This document shows positions 46,027-58,300 of a DNA stretch of 64,000 nucleotides, piece after piece. The DNA comes from Capniomyces stellatus. Its lineage: Eukaryota; Kickxellomycota; Harpellomycetes; Harpellales; Legeriomycetaceae. The stretch's first letter is position 1. Every line of letters begins with the position of its first letter. A program made the translations under genes and the position numbers. The stretch is taken from NCBI GenBank assembly GCA_001661515.1, contig LUVW01000014.1, positions 1 to 64,000 on the forward strand. Direction: 5' to 3'. The notes under the pieces were generated by a model, which was not told where the DNA came from, did not search any database, and saw only the letters and a program-made list of their open reading frames with translations.

Positions 46027-47134
46027 ATGAGTTCCAAACAAGACGACTGTATTGATGTTACTGGCGCGTCGTATGGTTACGACCTAAAGCATTTCAACAT
46101 TCCAAACCACTACGCCGAGGATGTTTCAGACATTTTGATTCCTCATGGACTCATTATGGTAATTAAATCTACCTTAGTTCCTCTTATAAACGTGTACACT
46201 ATTATTTATTCTTATTATTATGTGAGTTGGTTTTCGGCTTTTTGTACTTTTAAGCAATATAACTAATAAGATGTTTTTGTTTATTTTATTAGGATCGTGT
46301 TGAGAAACTGGCTCGTATGATTGTTGATCAGTATACCGAGCGTTTGGGTAAGCCAGTCTATTATGTGGCTCATAAATTTGATATCAGCCAACTACGGCGT
46401 GTTTTTACATGTTTTCCTTTTTTGTATGATGTACTTAATAAATTGGTTTGATACATTTTTACTAATATAAACCATAGTTGTGTGCTGTGTGCTGAAGGGA
46501 GGACATCAGTTCTTTGCTGACTTGGTTAACAACTTGAAGAAGCTCACCAACAAGGACGGCAAACACTTGCCATTCTCATTGGAGTTTATCCGCGTAAAAA
46601 GTTATGTAAATACCGGATCATCTGGAAGCGTAAAGATTTCTATGACCGAGAGCGAGCTTAACGAATTAGAGGATAAGGTAAAATTCACATATATTTGTTC
46701 TTGCTTGTGTGTGTGTGGTGTGTGTGTTTGTGTGTTTATGTGTTTATGTGTGTGTGTGTTTGGTGATGTTTGTTACCAATCCAGACGTCTATTACTGGTT
46801 GGTCCATCCATAAGGTATAATTGCTAAACCCGGTATTTGTTTCCACTTTACTTGCAAATAGAACGTACTGATTGTTGAGGACATCATCGACACTGGCAGA
46901 AGTATGGTTTCATTGCTAGAGTTTTTGAAAGCATACAAACTCAAGTCTTGCAGAGTTGCTTCGCTGTTGGTCAAGGATACGCCTCTTTCAAACGGATTTA
47001 AACCGGACTATGTTGGCTTTTACGTACCAGATAACTTTATTGTTGGCTACTGCCTTGATTACAACGATATATTTAGAGATCTAGACCACATTTGTACTAT
47101 TAGTCCAGCAGGTCAGGCCAAATACTCCAAGTGA
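46027..47134 (+). CDS. HPT1: Hypoxanthine-guanine phosphoribosyltransferase
   Basis: Purine-salvage enzyme that converts hypoxanthine or guanine plus PRPP to IMP/GMP in the cytosol. Four exons: 46027-46158, 46293-46347, 46478-46677 and 46862-47134, giving 219 residues (human 218). Phases match (0, 1, 0). Motifs: [16 protein letters not shown] near the start; VVCVL-type strand followed by [11 protein letters not shown] (PPi loop); the PRPP motif [14 protein letters not shown]; the base-binding lysine region [31 protein letters not shown]; and the closing [19 protein letters not shown]. The flexible-loop segment [15 protein letters not shown] fits the catalytic loop (human SYCNDQSTGDIKV). It looks like an HPRT of the animal/human type. 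Intron 3 contains a GT-rich run (46706-46762). Confidence 0.96.
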
Positions 47135-47633
47135 TACGGGTTTAGTTATTGTCACAAACACTTATATCTATTTATTGTTCAAATAAAATATTTAATTTAT
47201 CGACCAGCCAGTGTTATCCGTACATTGGCCCCTGTGTATAAGTTTAATCTCTTGGTGCAGCAAGCCTCCTGTTGGGAGCTACATGTATCCATTTCTCCAA
47301 GTATAACAGCATTGCAAAAGTAAAATGGCTTTTATTTTTGGGGTTGCTATAATAATCCTGTTTAAAGCATTTATTTTGACATTATTGCACACAATAAACC
47401 CATCAATGGAACACGAGTAAGAGAAGCAAAGCTTTATTGTTAGCCAAAAGTATATATATGGCAATATAGTATATATTTATAAATAATTGTGATAAAAAAA
47501 ACTGCAGGTCAAGTATTTTTTTCCTGTAAGTAATTAGCATGGTGGGAACAGGGATCCCGTAAAACATGTGACATTGCTTGTCCACAAATAACACCAGCTA
47601 CAAAGCCAAGACTTCAGCTCCACTTCCCTTCCA
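47135..47633. other. Convergent intergenic region
   Basis: A 500-bp spacer between HPRT and the Lys-rich gene. No gene seen. Confidence 0.5.
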
Positions 47634-48353
47634 TTATTTGTTTCTTCTTGTGGACGACCGTTTTGCATTAGCGGTATTCTCGCTACTCTTTTTCTTTTCA
47701 GCTGGCTTCTTATCGCTCGGGTTTAAGCTTGGCAATATCTTCTCGGTTGTGACTTTGCTTTTTCTCCCTACTGTGGCCTTACTCCTTTTCTCTTTGCTGG
47801 CATCAATCTTGCTGGTCTTTTTGGGCAATGAATCAACCTCTGATTTGGCTGATTTTCTTTTATTTGCAAGAGTATGCGCGCGCACAACAGCTGACAAAGT
47901 ACCTTGTTCCGTACTCTTGACTTTGCCTGCGGTTAGAGCCGTCTCAGGCAGTGGCAAAGGTAAAGGTGATGATGGTTCCATGATCGCAGGCTTTTCCAGA
48001 TCTTCCCCGCTGTTTTCCTCAGTCTGCGTTGATTGCTGATCAGGTGGAGTGTGTTGTTCATCTTTATCGGTACTTTTTGGGGTTTTAGCCGTGTGCTTTT
48101 TATGGACTATGCTTTTGGTACCAGTTTCAGCTGTTGGTAAAGGAAGGGCTGTCTTGGATTTTGTTTTCATAAATTTGGCTCTGTTGCTGCTTTTGCTTGC
48201 ACCGGGCTTTTGTGCCTCGGCTTTCTTCTTGGCAGCCTTTGAAGGCTTTCTGGTTACCCGGCTAATTAGCTCGGGGACATAGGCAAGCTTTGCTTCTGAT
48301 TTTGAACGCGAAGAGCGTCTTAACAAGGGCATTTCTTGGACTGCGGTATCCAT
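47634..48353 (-). CDS. Lys/Ser/Thr-rich protein, function unknown, probably nuclear
   Basis: One exon of 239 residues from ATG at 48353, ending KRSSTRRNK. No domain recognised. The composition is about one-fifth Lys, with Ser, Thr, Ala and Glu and several bipartite-type basic stretches (RKPSKAAKKKAEAQK, KKPAEKKKSSENTANAK) that look like nuclear localisation signals. The N-terminus MDTAVQEMPLLRRSSRSKS has an RRSSR patch that could be a basophilic-kinase site. Low-complexity, histone-H1-tail-like composition could fit a chromatin or nucleolar protein. A real gene is likely because the frame is 720 nt long in AT-rich DNA and codes for a non-AT-biased amino-acid mix, but no homologue can be named. 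Confidence 0.65.
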   Translation of the reverse strand: MDTAVQEMPLLRRSSRSKSEAKLAYVPELISRVTRKPSKAAKKKAEAQKPGASKSSNRAKFMKTKSKTALPLPTAETGTKSIVHKKHTAKTPKSTDKDEQHTPPDQQSTQTEENSGEDLEKPAIMEPSSPLPLPLPETALTAGKVKSTEQGTLSAVVRAHTLANKRKSAKSEVDSLPKKTSKIDASKEKRSKATVGRKSKVTTEKILPSLNPSDKKPAEKKKSSENTANAKRSSTRRNK

Positions 48354-50334
48354 TCTATTTTATAATACTTGCATGTCACTACCAAAACTATATCTTTGTT
48401 TCTACACGTAAAATCATACACTCCTATGACATCTACTGTTGGTAGGATAAGCCAGGCTTTGTCAAGTTTCAAGCAACAAATATATTTTACCTTTTGCTAC
48501 TGTCTGGTTTTATATAGTTGATACAAATTTAAGTTGCTCCTAAAATTAGTAGTACAATTGGTTACTGGAACTAAACTTTTACTTTATTTAATAGCTTATT
48601 GCTTTGTATTTATAAAATGAATAAAATAAAAACTCTCACTCGAAAGAAAAGCGAAAAGAAAAATGAAGCCAAAGTATCGCTTATATTAAATTAAGAAGAA
48701 AAAAAGAAATGTTCTTCTCTGTTCATGTGTAAACCATTTTTATTTATCTTTTGCGATGCAAAAGAAAAATGAGTAAGGTTGGCACAATTCCTTGATTACT
48801 ATAACATTCAATCAACATTTGGATGGAAGAAAAACACCAATATTGGCCTTCAAACAAATACGATTTTTAAATATCGAGTCTCTTTTTAACATCGCCTCTC
48901 CTCTCACCACATCTCCCTTATTTCAACCTTAATTATTTTGTGTTGATTGCAAACGTGCTGTTTTTTATATACAAATGGGGTGTTAAACCATACCAACATC
49001 CTAAAGCTTGAAAACGCGTTCAATAATGGATGTTCCACCATGGAACAAACATCATCAAGATATGTACGTTTATTATACCCAATTAACAAATACCCAAGCA
49101 TTTAAGAAACATCTTGTGATTCGACTTTTAAATAATTATTAAGTAATGCAGAACTTTAAAACAACCACCAACACAATTAAACAAAAAAAAAGGTCAATCA
49201 AGCACATAAAAAGTCTGTGCTACAGAATAGGAAACAACAACAGCGCAATCGTTTAATGAAATGTTCATTTAAATAAGCTCACAACTAATACCAACCTCCC
49301 CTCCATCGAACTTTCCCAAGCTAAAGATAAAAGACATGAAATGCTATCTATCAACCAAAACAGCACAAGTAGTCGTTTATTGACAAAGAAAACTCGGATA
49401 CATAGATTCAGAAAACATTGAAATGCTTCACCCCGCCAATAAAAAAGAGCTGACTATTTTTCCCGTCTTAAAAATATATAACAGTTGAATCAGAGAGCAT
49501 CAGAACTGGCTGTTGGGCATTTGTCCAAAAAAAATAGTTTAATGATGATGCGTGTGAGCAAAAAAATGCCATAACCCAAAAATGATGTGGAAATTAAGTA
49601 ACAGTGCATTTGGACAGTATGAAAGAAAGAGGAGGAAAAAGGAAATAAAAGATTAGAATGTTGGTTAAAGTGGCAGAACCTAGTGTCGATTGGCCATTAG
49701 CATAGTCTAGATTAAACTGTTTATAAACTATATAAAACGTAAAAAGTGGTGTAATAAATGTATGTTAGCTTGGATAGCAGTGCTGTAGAAAAACCGCTTT
49801 AATATTAAAAACTGTTGTTTTTTTGAGTGTGGGAGACGTTTGAGGCAAAAGTCGTTTATGTTGCGCCTTGAAATATTCCCTTCTGCCCTTCCAGTACAAT
49901 AAATAATAAGGTGCACCTACGTATACATTTTGGACTTTTTGAGCATAAGTAATCTTCAAACTTTCTTGTTTATGCGATTAGTCATAAACTCTCAGCTTTT
50001 GGTATACGAGCTCAGATGTGTCTACAGCAACAAAAGTTTGATTGCAGCGACAGTGAAGTAACAGTAATAATACACTATGTTTCATTTTTTGGAGATTGTT
50101 AATACATCAGCATCGGCCAAAAGAAAGAAGAAAAAAAAAGAAAAAAATCTTGGTATTGTTCATTTGAAACTGAGTACAGACCAAGTCACTAATAACCTAG
50201 CACACAAACAACACCTAGATAATATGTGTACTGTACTTTCCGCTTTATTTGAAAAGAGTAAATAAAGAAAAAAAAATAGAGACGGTAAAGTATTTAACAT
50301 GCGCATATTCTCGCTCACACCAGCTTAAAGGGTC
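48354..50334. other. 2-kb intergenic stretch
   Basis: No gene or RNA recognised. Small frames (48904-49101, 49728-49959, 50077-50265) lack domains and typical start or splice context. Confidence 0.5.
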
Positions 50335-50518
50335 CTACTTGAATCTATTTTTACTGTTTGCTTTCCAGACCTTGAAAGGTAGAGTGAAAGACCGTCTGTG
50401 AAGTGCGGGATCGAAAATTTTAAACCCAGACTTTTCAAGCTTTTCTAGCCAAGCCAGCAAAGGAACCTATATGTGACAGTGATTGTATATGGTAAGCACT
50501 CGAGCATAACAGAACCAG

Positions 50519-50554
<36 letters not shown>

Positions 50555-52196
50555 TAAAAAAAAAAAATAAACAAAAATAGCAAGAATAAAAATAGAAAAG
50601 TATTTGTTATATTCAAGCATTATAATGGTTGTTGGGTTCTTACAGCAGAAAGGAAAGCAGGGAATGCTTGCTTTGGGCTACCAGGGACGTAGATTTCACC
50701 AACACCGCATAACCGTGTGAACCCAACTGATGCTAAATCGTACACTGCGTTTTCCAAGGACTTTGAATTTGTATCTTTCAGAATTTCGTCAACGTCTATG
50801 TTGTACTACAAACATGTCAAAAAAAAGAGGGATTAAAGTAAAATGGCAAGAAGTACATCTAAACTACAAGAAGATTGGTAGTATATAATGATAATAATAA
50901 CAGTGTTTGTTGCTGCTGTTGTACTAACCTTTTCAACCAACTCGACGGGAATTTCAAAACGGCCTTTAGAGGCATTTACAGGCAGCGCGCGCAAAAGATT
51001 TACAACTGCGCCAGCTTGGCCAATTAATCTTGCACCGTTGTCAGAATTTAGGTTTCTTACGCCTAAACACTCAAGGTGGGCGTGTATTGAGCAGGCTATG
51101 GTCTGTTCGCCGTGCTTTTCTACATCAGCAATGGATTGATACTGCTCTCCAGAAACCATTTTGATCTATTGATAGACAAACAAATGAGCGCAAAAACAAA
51201 CAAACAACTTAATTAAATCCAACAACTTTACTCGTTGATATGGATAGGAAGGTGATACCATTTCCAAAAAAAAAGAAAAAAAAAAAGTAGGAATTAAAAG
51301 GCATACATAAGTATATATCATTTTCAATATTCTTGGCTTTCCTGGTTTGCCTGTTTTACCTTGGCTTTGATCAAACGGGTAAACCACATTTTTGAGATAT
51401 CAAATTTGTTGATAGAGTCGAATAATACTCTAGCAATGGGCGTCTGGGGTGGATCGCCCTAAAAAAAACATCATTATTAATGGACATATATGACAAGAAA
51501 AGTAATAATAATAATAAATAAGAAAAAACGTATAAAATGTGCAAGATGTATATGATAAGTCAGCAAGAGTTCGGTATAGTGAGCGTATGTTTTACCTTGT
51601 AAATGCTGTTTATGGTGTTCAGCCACCAATGCAGCCTCAATTGAGCAACCTCAGGATGATTTAGATTTTCGGATATTTTGGATATCTCCAGGGCAAAGGA
51701 CTTGATAGCCCAGTATGCTTCACGGCTTTGGTTTGGAGAAAACAGAGATACTAGATATGATTCATAGTCGTTATTTCTAGTTAGTGCGAATCCAGTATAA
51801 ATATATAAACATTTATATTAATTATGAGTATTGTTATTCAAGGATAATTAAATGCAACTATACACAACAACATTGTCAAAATGAAGGAGAATAAAAAGTA
51901 AAATAAATAAAAAATAAAAAGAAAAGAAGCAAGGCGTAGAGGGCTTACTTTAGGAATTCTCTGTTATACTCTATATCGCTTACTGTGCTCAGAATCTTGA
52001 CTGGCTTGTTTGGCTGGGAAGAAAAACTGCGTACGCGACTTGTTTGAATTGAGAATAGGCAGCAGTTTGGTTTTGGACTCGAGGATGAGAACGGGCTTGG
52101 GAATGGGCTTGGGAATGGGTTTGGATTTGGGGATGGGCTTGTGAATTGTCGTTTGCACACAGAACTTGTGATTGTGATCCTGCTTGCTTTTATCAT
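50335..52196 (-). CDS. NDUFAF6-like complex I assembly factor (squalene/phytoene synthase fold)
   Basis: Mitochondrial protein of the NDUFAF6 family, related in fold to phytoene/squalene synthases but not expected to be an active synthase; needed for ND1/complex I biogenesis in animals. Six exons on the minus strand: 51949-52196, 51596-51776, 51360-51458, 50929-51165, 50644-50805 and 50335-50466, giving 352 residues (human about 333). The N-terminus is a Ser/Arg/Pro-rich mitochondrial presequence with RSFSSQP. Family blocks: NNDYESYLVSLFSPNQSRE, AYWAIKSFALEI, QLRLHWWLNTI, PIARVLFDSINKF, VEKHGEQTIACSIHAHLECL, GARLIGQAGAVVNLLRALP, KGRFEIPVELV, and SPKQAFPAFLSAVPLLAWL near the end. All phases are consistent (2, 0, 0, 0, 0). 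The DxxxD metal motifs of true synthases are absent. Intron 5 holds a 31-base A run. Confidence 0.92.
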
Positions 52197-52960
52197 GTTT
52201 ATTTTGTTATTGTTATTCGTCCTATTCTGTTGATATTGTATAGTAAATAACGTCGTATCAAAATAAAAACATTTTATAGTTTGGTGTTTGCTTTGTTGAG
52301 ATTAAAGATCTGCAACATTAAAAGCTTTTGAAAAAAGGTTTGATCTTATCAAAGTAAAGAAGTGTTGAATATTTTCGACAAAAGAAAAAAAATAAAAAAA
52401 ATAGATGCTAATGGCGAATAAAGTAAATCGATAGGCCAAAAATAGCCTGGCACAAATAAAGAGATACAGGCGACGGGGTCATTACAAAACTTAAGTTTTA
52501 AAAGATGGACAGCAACAGTGTACATACTGTTGAAAGTGCCTGTTTGAGAAACTATTTTTGACTGTTTATCTTTTTTACTGTTTAATCATATTAGTCATTG
52601 GTTTGGTTTATATGAGTTTGGATTTTACTTTAGTTGTGTATTTCTTATCTCTGTTCCTAAATTGCCAAAAACGTAAAGTTGAAAAATACTGAATGATGAG
52701 ATAAAGACGAATTCCAAGCAACAGCAAAAAGGAAAAGGCGAAAGCAAAAGACTTGAAAAGTATGTAAAAAAAAAAAAAGAATATGAGTAATAGTTGAAGA
52801 AGAAAAGAAGCAATAGTTGTATAGAGTAAAAATAATATTAAAAATTAGAGGGAGGTGGGGAAGTGTAAAAAGAGGTATAAGATTAATAACAAAAATTTTA
52901 TGATTATTGTGTACAGCCAATAATGATAATAGAAACAGGAACAGACATCAAGAGACGGAA
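52197..52960. other. Intergenic, no gene seen
   Basis: A 760-bp AT-rich spacer upstream of NDUFAF6 and downstream of the CK1 gene. Open frames are T/F/S-rich only. Confidence 0.5.
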
Positions 52961-55328
52961 TTATCGATTCCCAGAGTAGGGGTTGTAGGCGTTAGGGCCA
53001 CCGGATAAATCTTCTCTCACAGGAAACCGTTGCTGCGGGATGTAGTTGGGATTCACTGGAGCATTGGGGGTCAAGTTGATTGGGTTGGTGATATTTTGGT
53101 TACTCCTACGATTTTGGACGAAAGAAAAAGAAGAAAAAAAAAGAAGAGAAAAAAAATGAGTAAACATAAAGGTAAATGTGTATGTGTACGTATATGTATA
53201 TGCTGTACAATATGATTGGGGTTGATGACTTACACTCGGTCGTTTGAAGAAACAAAATTGCGAGTGTATCCAGAGTTGACAGGGTATGGCTGTTGTGGCT
53301 GCTGTGGCTGCTGTGGTTGTTGTTGTGGTGGTTGTTGTTGTTGTTGCTGCTGTTGTTGGGGTACTTGTGGCTGTTGATTGGCACTGAAGTACATTTGGCG
53401 GGATTGTCCTCGATTGATGGGTTCGTGGTGAGCTTCAACTGTTGTGGAGCTGGTGACAATTCGCTGCAACCCTATATTGCGTTGCTGCTGCTGTTGAGCT
53501 TGCTGTTGAGCTTGTTGTTGTTGTTGTTGCTGCTGCTGTTGAGCTTGTTGTTGTTGTTGCTGTTGCTGTTGTTGTATTTGTTGTTGTTGTTGTTGTAAAT
53601 ACTGTTGTTGTTGTATTTGTTGTTGAGTAACACCAGCCTATAATTCCATTCAATAATAATAATAACAATAATACCATTAGTAAATGTAACCTGTACAGTC
53701 TAGTTATGCCTATTTATGTTTATATAATAAAATCTATCTGGAAATCACAAGTTACATTATTGATTGGTGGTGTTACTGATGGCCTAAAATTCATTGCACC
53801 CATTCCTGGGTTGATTGGGGGATTTACAACTTCATCGGTTGGTTGTGCTGGAGAGGTAATGGCAGCAGATTCTTTTTCCTAATAAAATAAAGTTTTGAAA
53901 ACAGCATCAAAACACCAATTAGTCGGTTATATTTTACTTTATGGTCCTTCTTGTTTTGTTTTGTTTTTTTTAAAAAAAAAGCATTAATGTTATTATCAAT
54001 TATGCGTTTTTACAACTCAATTATTGTCATTATGTGTGTAGTTACCCTTTTGAAAATGGTCCAATCAAACACGTAATCGTATTTCAATCCGCTTCGAACA
54101 AACAAGTCTCGGAAAATACGCTTCAAGTAAGCATAGTCGGGCTTGTCGTCAAACCTCAGACTTCGCGAGTAGTTGAGGTAGATTGAAAACTCTGCTGGGA
54201 ATCCTCGACACAAGAACTCTGTCGATGTGCTCATTTTCTTCTCCATAATCCGGTCATATTTTTGCCTTTTTGAAGCTGCTCTTAATCCTTGCCACGGCAA
54301 ACTGCCACGTAAAAAGTACATCAAAACGTATCCCAAACTCTCTAGATCATCTCTTCGCGACTGCTCGATTCCCAAGTGTGTGTTTATGCTGGCATAACGT
54401 GCTGTTCCTGTTAGGTTTTTGTTCTCACGGTACGGAATGTGCATGTTTGTTTTTGGCTCCCTGAATCTCTTTGCCAACCCAAAATCGATCACGTGGACCA
54501 GGTTTGTACGCCTCCCAATCCCCATAAGAAAATTGTCTGGCTTAATATCTCGATGAATAAAGTTTTTACTGTGAATGTACTCAATCCTAGCAAGCTAAAG
54601 TCCAACAATATACCACCACCACCCCCATACTTTTTTTAATTTTGCCCACTTTTCACCATCTCTTTATTTTTTTTCTTCTTTTTTTTTACCTTTTATCTAT
54701 TTACTATTTACTATATAAAATATAATACGTAAAATATCTTACCAATTGGTCTGCCAGTAATAGTACCGTCTTTAGACTGAATTTTCTATTACAAAAGTTG
54801 AACAAATCTTCAAGAGATGGCCCGAGCAAATCGAGTACCATTGAATTATATTCATTCTCCGTCCCATAATATCTCACAAACGGTATACCCACTCCTCCTG
54901 CAAGTGCTCTGTATACCCTAGCCTCATATTCTAATTGAGGATGACGACTTTTACTCGACTCCATTTTAACTGCCACCTCCTCATTAGTCACTATATTTAC
55001 AGCTACATTAAATAACAACAGTTAGGATCAAATTTGGTACAAATTGACCAACAGCTAAATGGGTACACTTTCTACTCCCACATTTGGTACTCTTTAAACC
55101 TTTTTTCTTAAAAAAAAACCTCATCTGTAAACATGTAATTCCACTTTTCCTCTTCTTTTAAAAATTAAATCCCAACGCATTCCAAACACACAATCCATAT
55201 TTAACTCCCCATTCATATAATAATCTGTATATTCATTTATATAACTATTTACCTAAAAAGATATCTCCGAAAGAGCCTGATCCGATTTTACGGCCAAGCT
55301 TATACTTATTCCCGATTCTAAGCTCCAT
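52961..55328 (-). CDS. HRR25: Casein kinase 1 (delta/epsilon, Hrr25-like) with Gln-rich tail
   Basis: Ser/Thr kinase of the CK1 family; the fungal Hrr25/Hhp branch acts in DNA repair, ribosome maturation, trafficking and meiosis. Six exons on the minus strand: 55253-55328, 54743-55002, 54046-54594, 53777-53878, 53234-53637 and 52961-53105, giving 511 residues. The kinase domain has [16 protein letters not shown], the ATP lysine in [35 protein letters not shown], the CK1-specific [19 protein letters not shown] in place of APE, and [11 protein letters not shown] conserved [13 protein letters not shown] closes the domain. The tail is unusual: about 45 residues rich in Gln runs, then another Gln/Pro run and a short Asn/Pro-rich end (NPYSGNR). 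Phases are consistent. The donor of exon 4 (GTAACA) is the weakest junction. Confidence 0.94.
53290..53637 (-). repeat. CAG/CAA repeats encoding polyglutamine tracts in CK1
   Basis: On + the region is CTG/TTG-rich. On the coding strand, mixed CAA/CAG triplets form several Gln runs separated by Ala, Ile or Tyr-Leu. Mixed codons argue against a pure unstable triplet array. Confidence 0.9.
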
Positions 55329-58300
55329 CTTCTACTGTTCCACAATTTCAATCTCTTTGGGTGAGGGAGGGAGGGAGGGGTTATTTTGTCTTTTGAATTG
55401 CCTTTTTTTTGTTGACTAGTGTTGGTCTGAAGATGAAAGGGGTGGAAATTAGTTTACTATCTCGTTTCCTCTTTCTTTCTTCTTTAAACCAATTGTTTGT
55501 GTTTTAGTCCAAAAAGAAGATTCTGAAATTGTTGTTTTGTCGACTATGAAAATTATGACCCTTTTATGCGCTTATCCAGAAAGTATATTCTACCCACCCT
55601 TGTTTTTGGCCTGTTTTCTTGGGAATTGAATGCAAGGTTTTTGGTCCTCTTCTGCTAGTACATAAAGTAGAATAAAAGTAAATATAAACAAATTTTCAGA
55701 TTAGTTGGCCTATAAAACTATACTATAAATCTTCATTATAAAACATCTACAATCTCAACATCTCATCTATTTTGTTACATTGGGCGAGAAAATAGAAAAC
55801 AAAAAAAAAGAAAACTGTGTGAGGCAATATACAAAGCACAATGTTAATCCAAGGTATATGCTATGGTTATGGATGTGCAGATGTATGACACTGAGTCGAA
55901 ACGCCAGCGTTGCTACCAGTATATATACACTCGAACCATACGTTATACCCAATATCCACTTTCACTCCAAATTCCTTTTAAAAAAGCTAGTGCTTTTAAG
56001 ATATGACAACAAGCAATGCTAGATTACATTTAATTTGCACGGCAATCCCTCTCCTTCAAACGCAAAAGTGCAAAGATTCTGCAATGCGCAGTAAATAAAT
56101 AAACTAACCATGATCTTACCTTGGAGTATGCTAAACACAATCAATCTAAACTTAAATGTATATTATATACACTCTTTATCGCTCAAATTAAAGTTAATTT
56201 ACTAAAGGTTGGTGTACACTCTGGCGTTGTTGTTTTTTTTAGCAGTATTGGATTTTTTTTCATTATTTTTTTTTCTCCTTTATTTCTTCAATAGTATTAA
56301 ATGCACTGTTACTACTATTCCTATTCCACTATTTACCTCGTTTTCTTTTTCACAGTTTGTCTTACAATTTTTTTTTTGTTTATTTTTAATTATGTAAATA
56401 AATATCTATTGAAATTGGACCAGTTTAATAAATTGGAAAAAAAATAAGCCAGCTAGAACAAAAGCTTGAACGTATTAACTATTTTTTTTTCTCATTTGGA
56501 CTAATTTGGTTTCTTTACTTCCAAGATTGAGATAATAATAGTCACCATAAAAAAATCATCATAAATTAAATAAAATCCTACTAAACCAAACCCACTTGGT
56601 AGGGGAGTTTTTCCTTTTCTCCTCCCTACTTTTTTTCTTTTTTCCTTTTTCTTTTTTTTTTCTTCTTTACTTCTTTATTTCTTTATTTATTTCTTTATTT
56701 CTTTATTTCTTTATTTCTTTATTTTAATCTATAGGTTGTTTATCTCGAGCATTAGTGGAACTTTTCTTTTTCTCCTTGCCAAACTTCAATCGCTCACTCG
56801 CGACCTCTGCATAACAACAACACGCTTCCTATTCCATTAATTAGTCTAGCGATTAATTAATTTTTAATATCACAATTATATTGTTCACAACTACATTGGT
56901 ACTTGCCTCACACACCATTGGCGCTATGGCTACTTTTCCCTTCATTATCGTATTTACCTCTTTACTTTTCTCAAAATCTTTGCATTAGAAGATTTTAACA
57001 CCACGCTCTTTTTCTTATTAACTCTTCCCTCTTCATCTTTCGACATTTCTCCACTTGCTTTCTTTTTTTTTTTTTCTCCTAGCTTGTTTTCCCTACTCTG
57101 TTTTTTTTCTTTTTTCTTTTCCTCCATGATTTTGGACTATTCGGAACATTTGGTTTAAGCTTTTTTAATTTGCCTGTTCAATCTTTTATTTCTTCTCTAG
57201 AATCTCTGTTTTTTTGTTGTTTCACAGCTTTTAATCTTTTGAGATATCTACACTTTTTTTTCCTGCCCATTTATACTTTTTCCTATTTGTTTATTTACTC
57301 AGTTTCACTTTCTTTTACTCGCCATCATGTTCCCTCATTCCCTAACATTTAAACTAGAAAAATGCCATTGCTCTCATCCTGCCTTTTCATTAAATTTTCT
57401 TCCTTTTCAAACTTTGATTGTGACTGGTTTTTGTTTTGTTCTAACGTTTATATAACGTTACATGCATTTCACAACAATCACACTTTGCAATCTTGATGGG
57501 ATACATTCAGATGCTTTGGTTTACCAGTGTCGCTCAACTGCTATTTTACAACATTTTTCTTAATCCCTTGGTTTCGTATACCAAACGCCAGCATAAAGCT
57601 CCCCAATCAAAATCTTGGCACTTTTTTTCTTTTTTCCTCTTTTTCCTATTTGATTTTGACTCTAGTTAGCTTTGGCTAAAGCCATAATCTCAAGTCTAAC
57701 CAAAATGCAATCCAGCCCCACTTCGACCAGTTCTGCACACATACAATCGCCATATCACCAATGTGATACACTCCATCGCTTAAAAAAACAAATATATACG
57801 TGTGTCAAAGTATACCCTTGGAGATAATTCCCTCTTGCTACCCTTCCACTCGTTCTTTTTTTTTCTTTGAGAGTGAGAGCTTTTATTTACGGATACAATC
57901 TCACTCTCAATCTTTGTAAACCGAGAACACATCTGGATGGCCTCTATATCGCTTGCATATCGCTATATTTCCCAAATGTAGAACACTTGCATTATTATAC
58001 GGGAACCTTAAACATCATTTTGCTTGCCACCAACCTAAACGACTAATACAATCGCCTGGCTTTATGTGAGAATGCTGACAAATTAAAAAAGAAAAAAATT
58101 GAACGAGAAGTTCAGCCGAATAAATTTTAAACACCTAATACCCACACTTTATCTTCATCGTTTTATTTGCCATATTTGTTTGATCATTAACTTGTTAAGC
58201 TGGGTGTCTATGTACACATGTTTTATATCGATACTATAAATCCGGTTTATGTGTCCACTTTTGCTTTTTACCTTCACAACAGTCTCTTTTCAACATTATC

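Noticed and set aside
53293..53598. Leu-rich plus-strand frame (LLLLLL runs)
   Set aside because: It is the complement of the CK1 polyglutamine codons.
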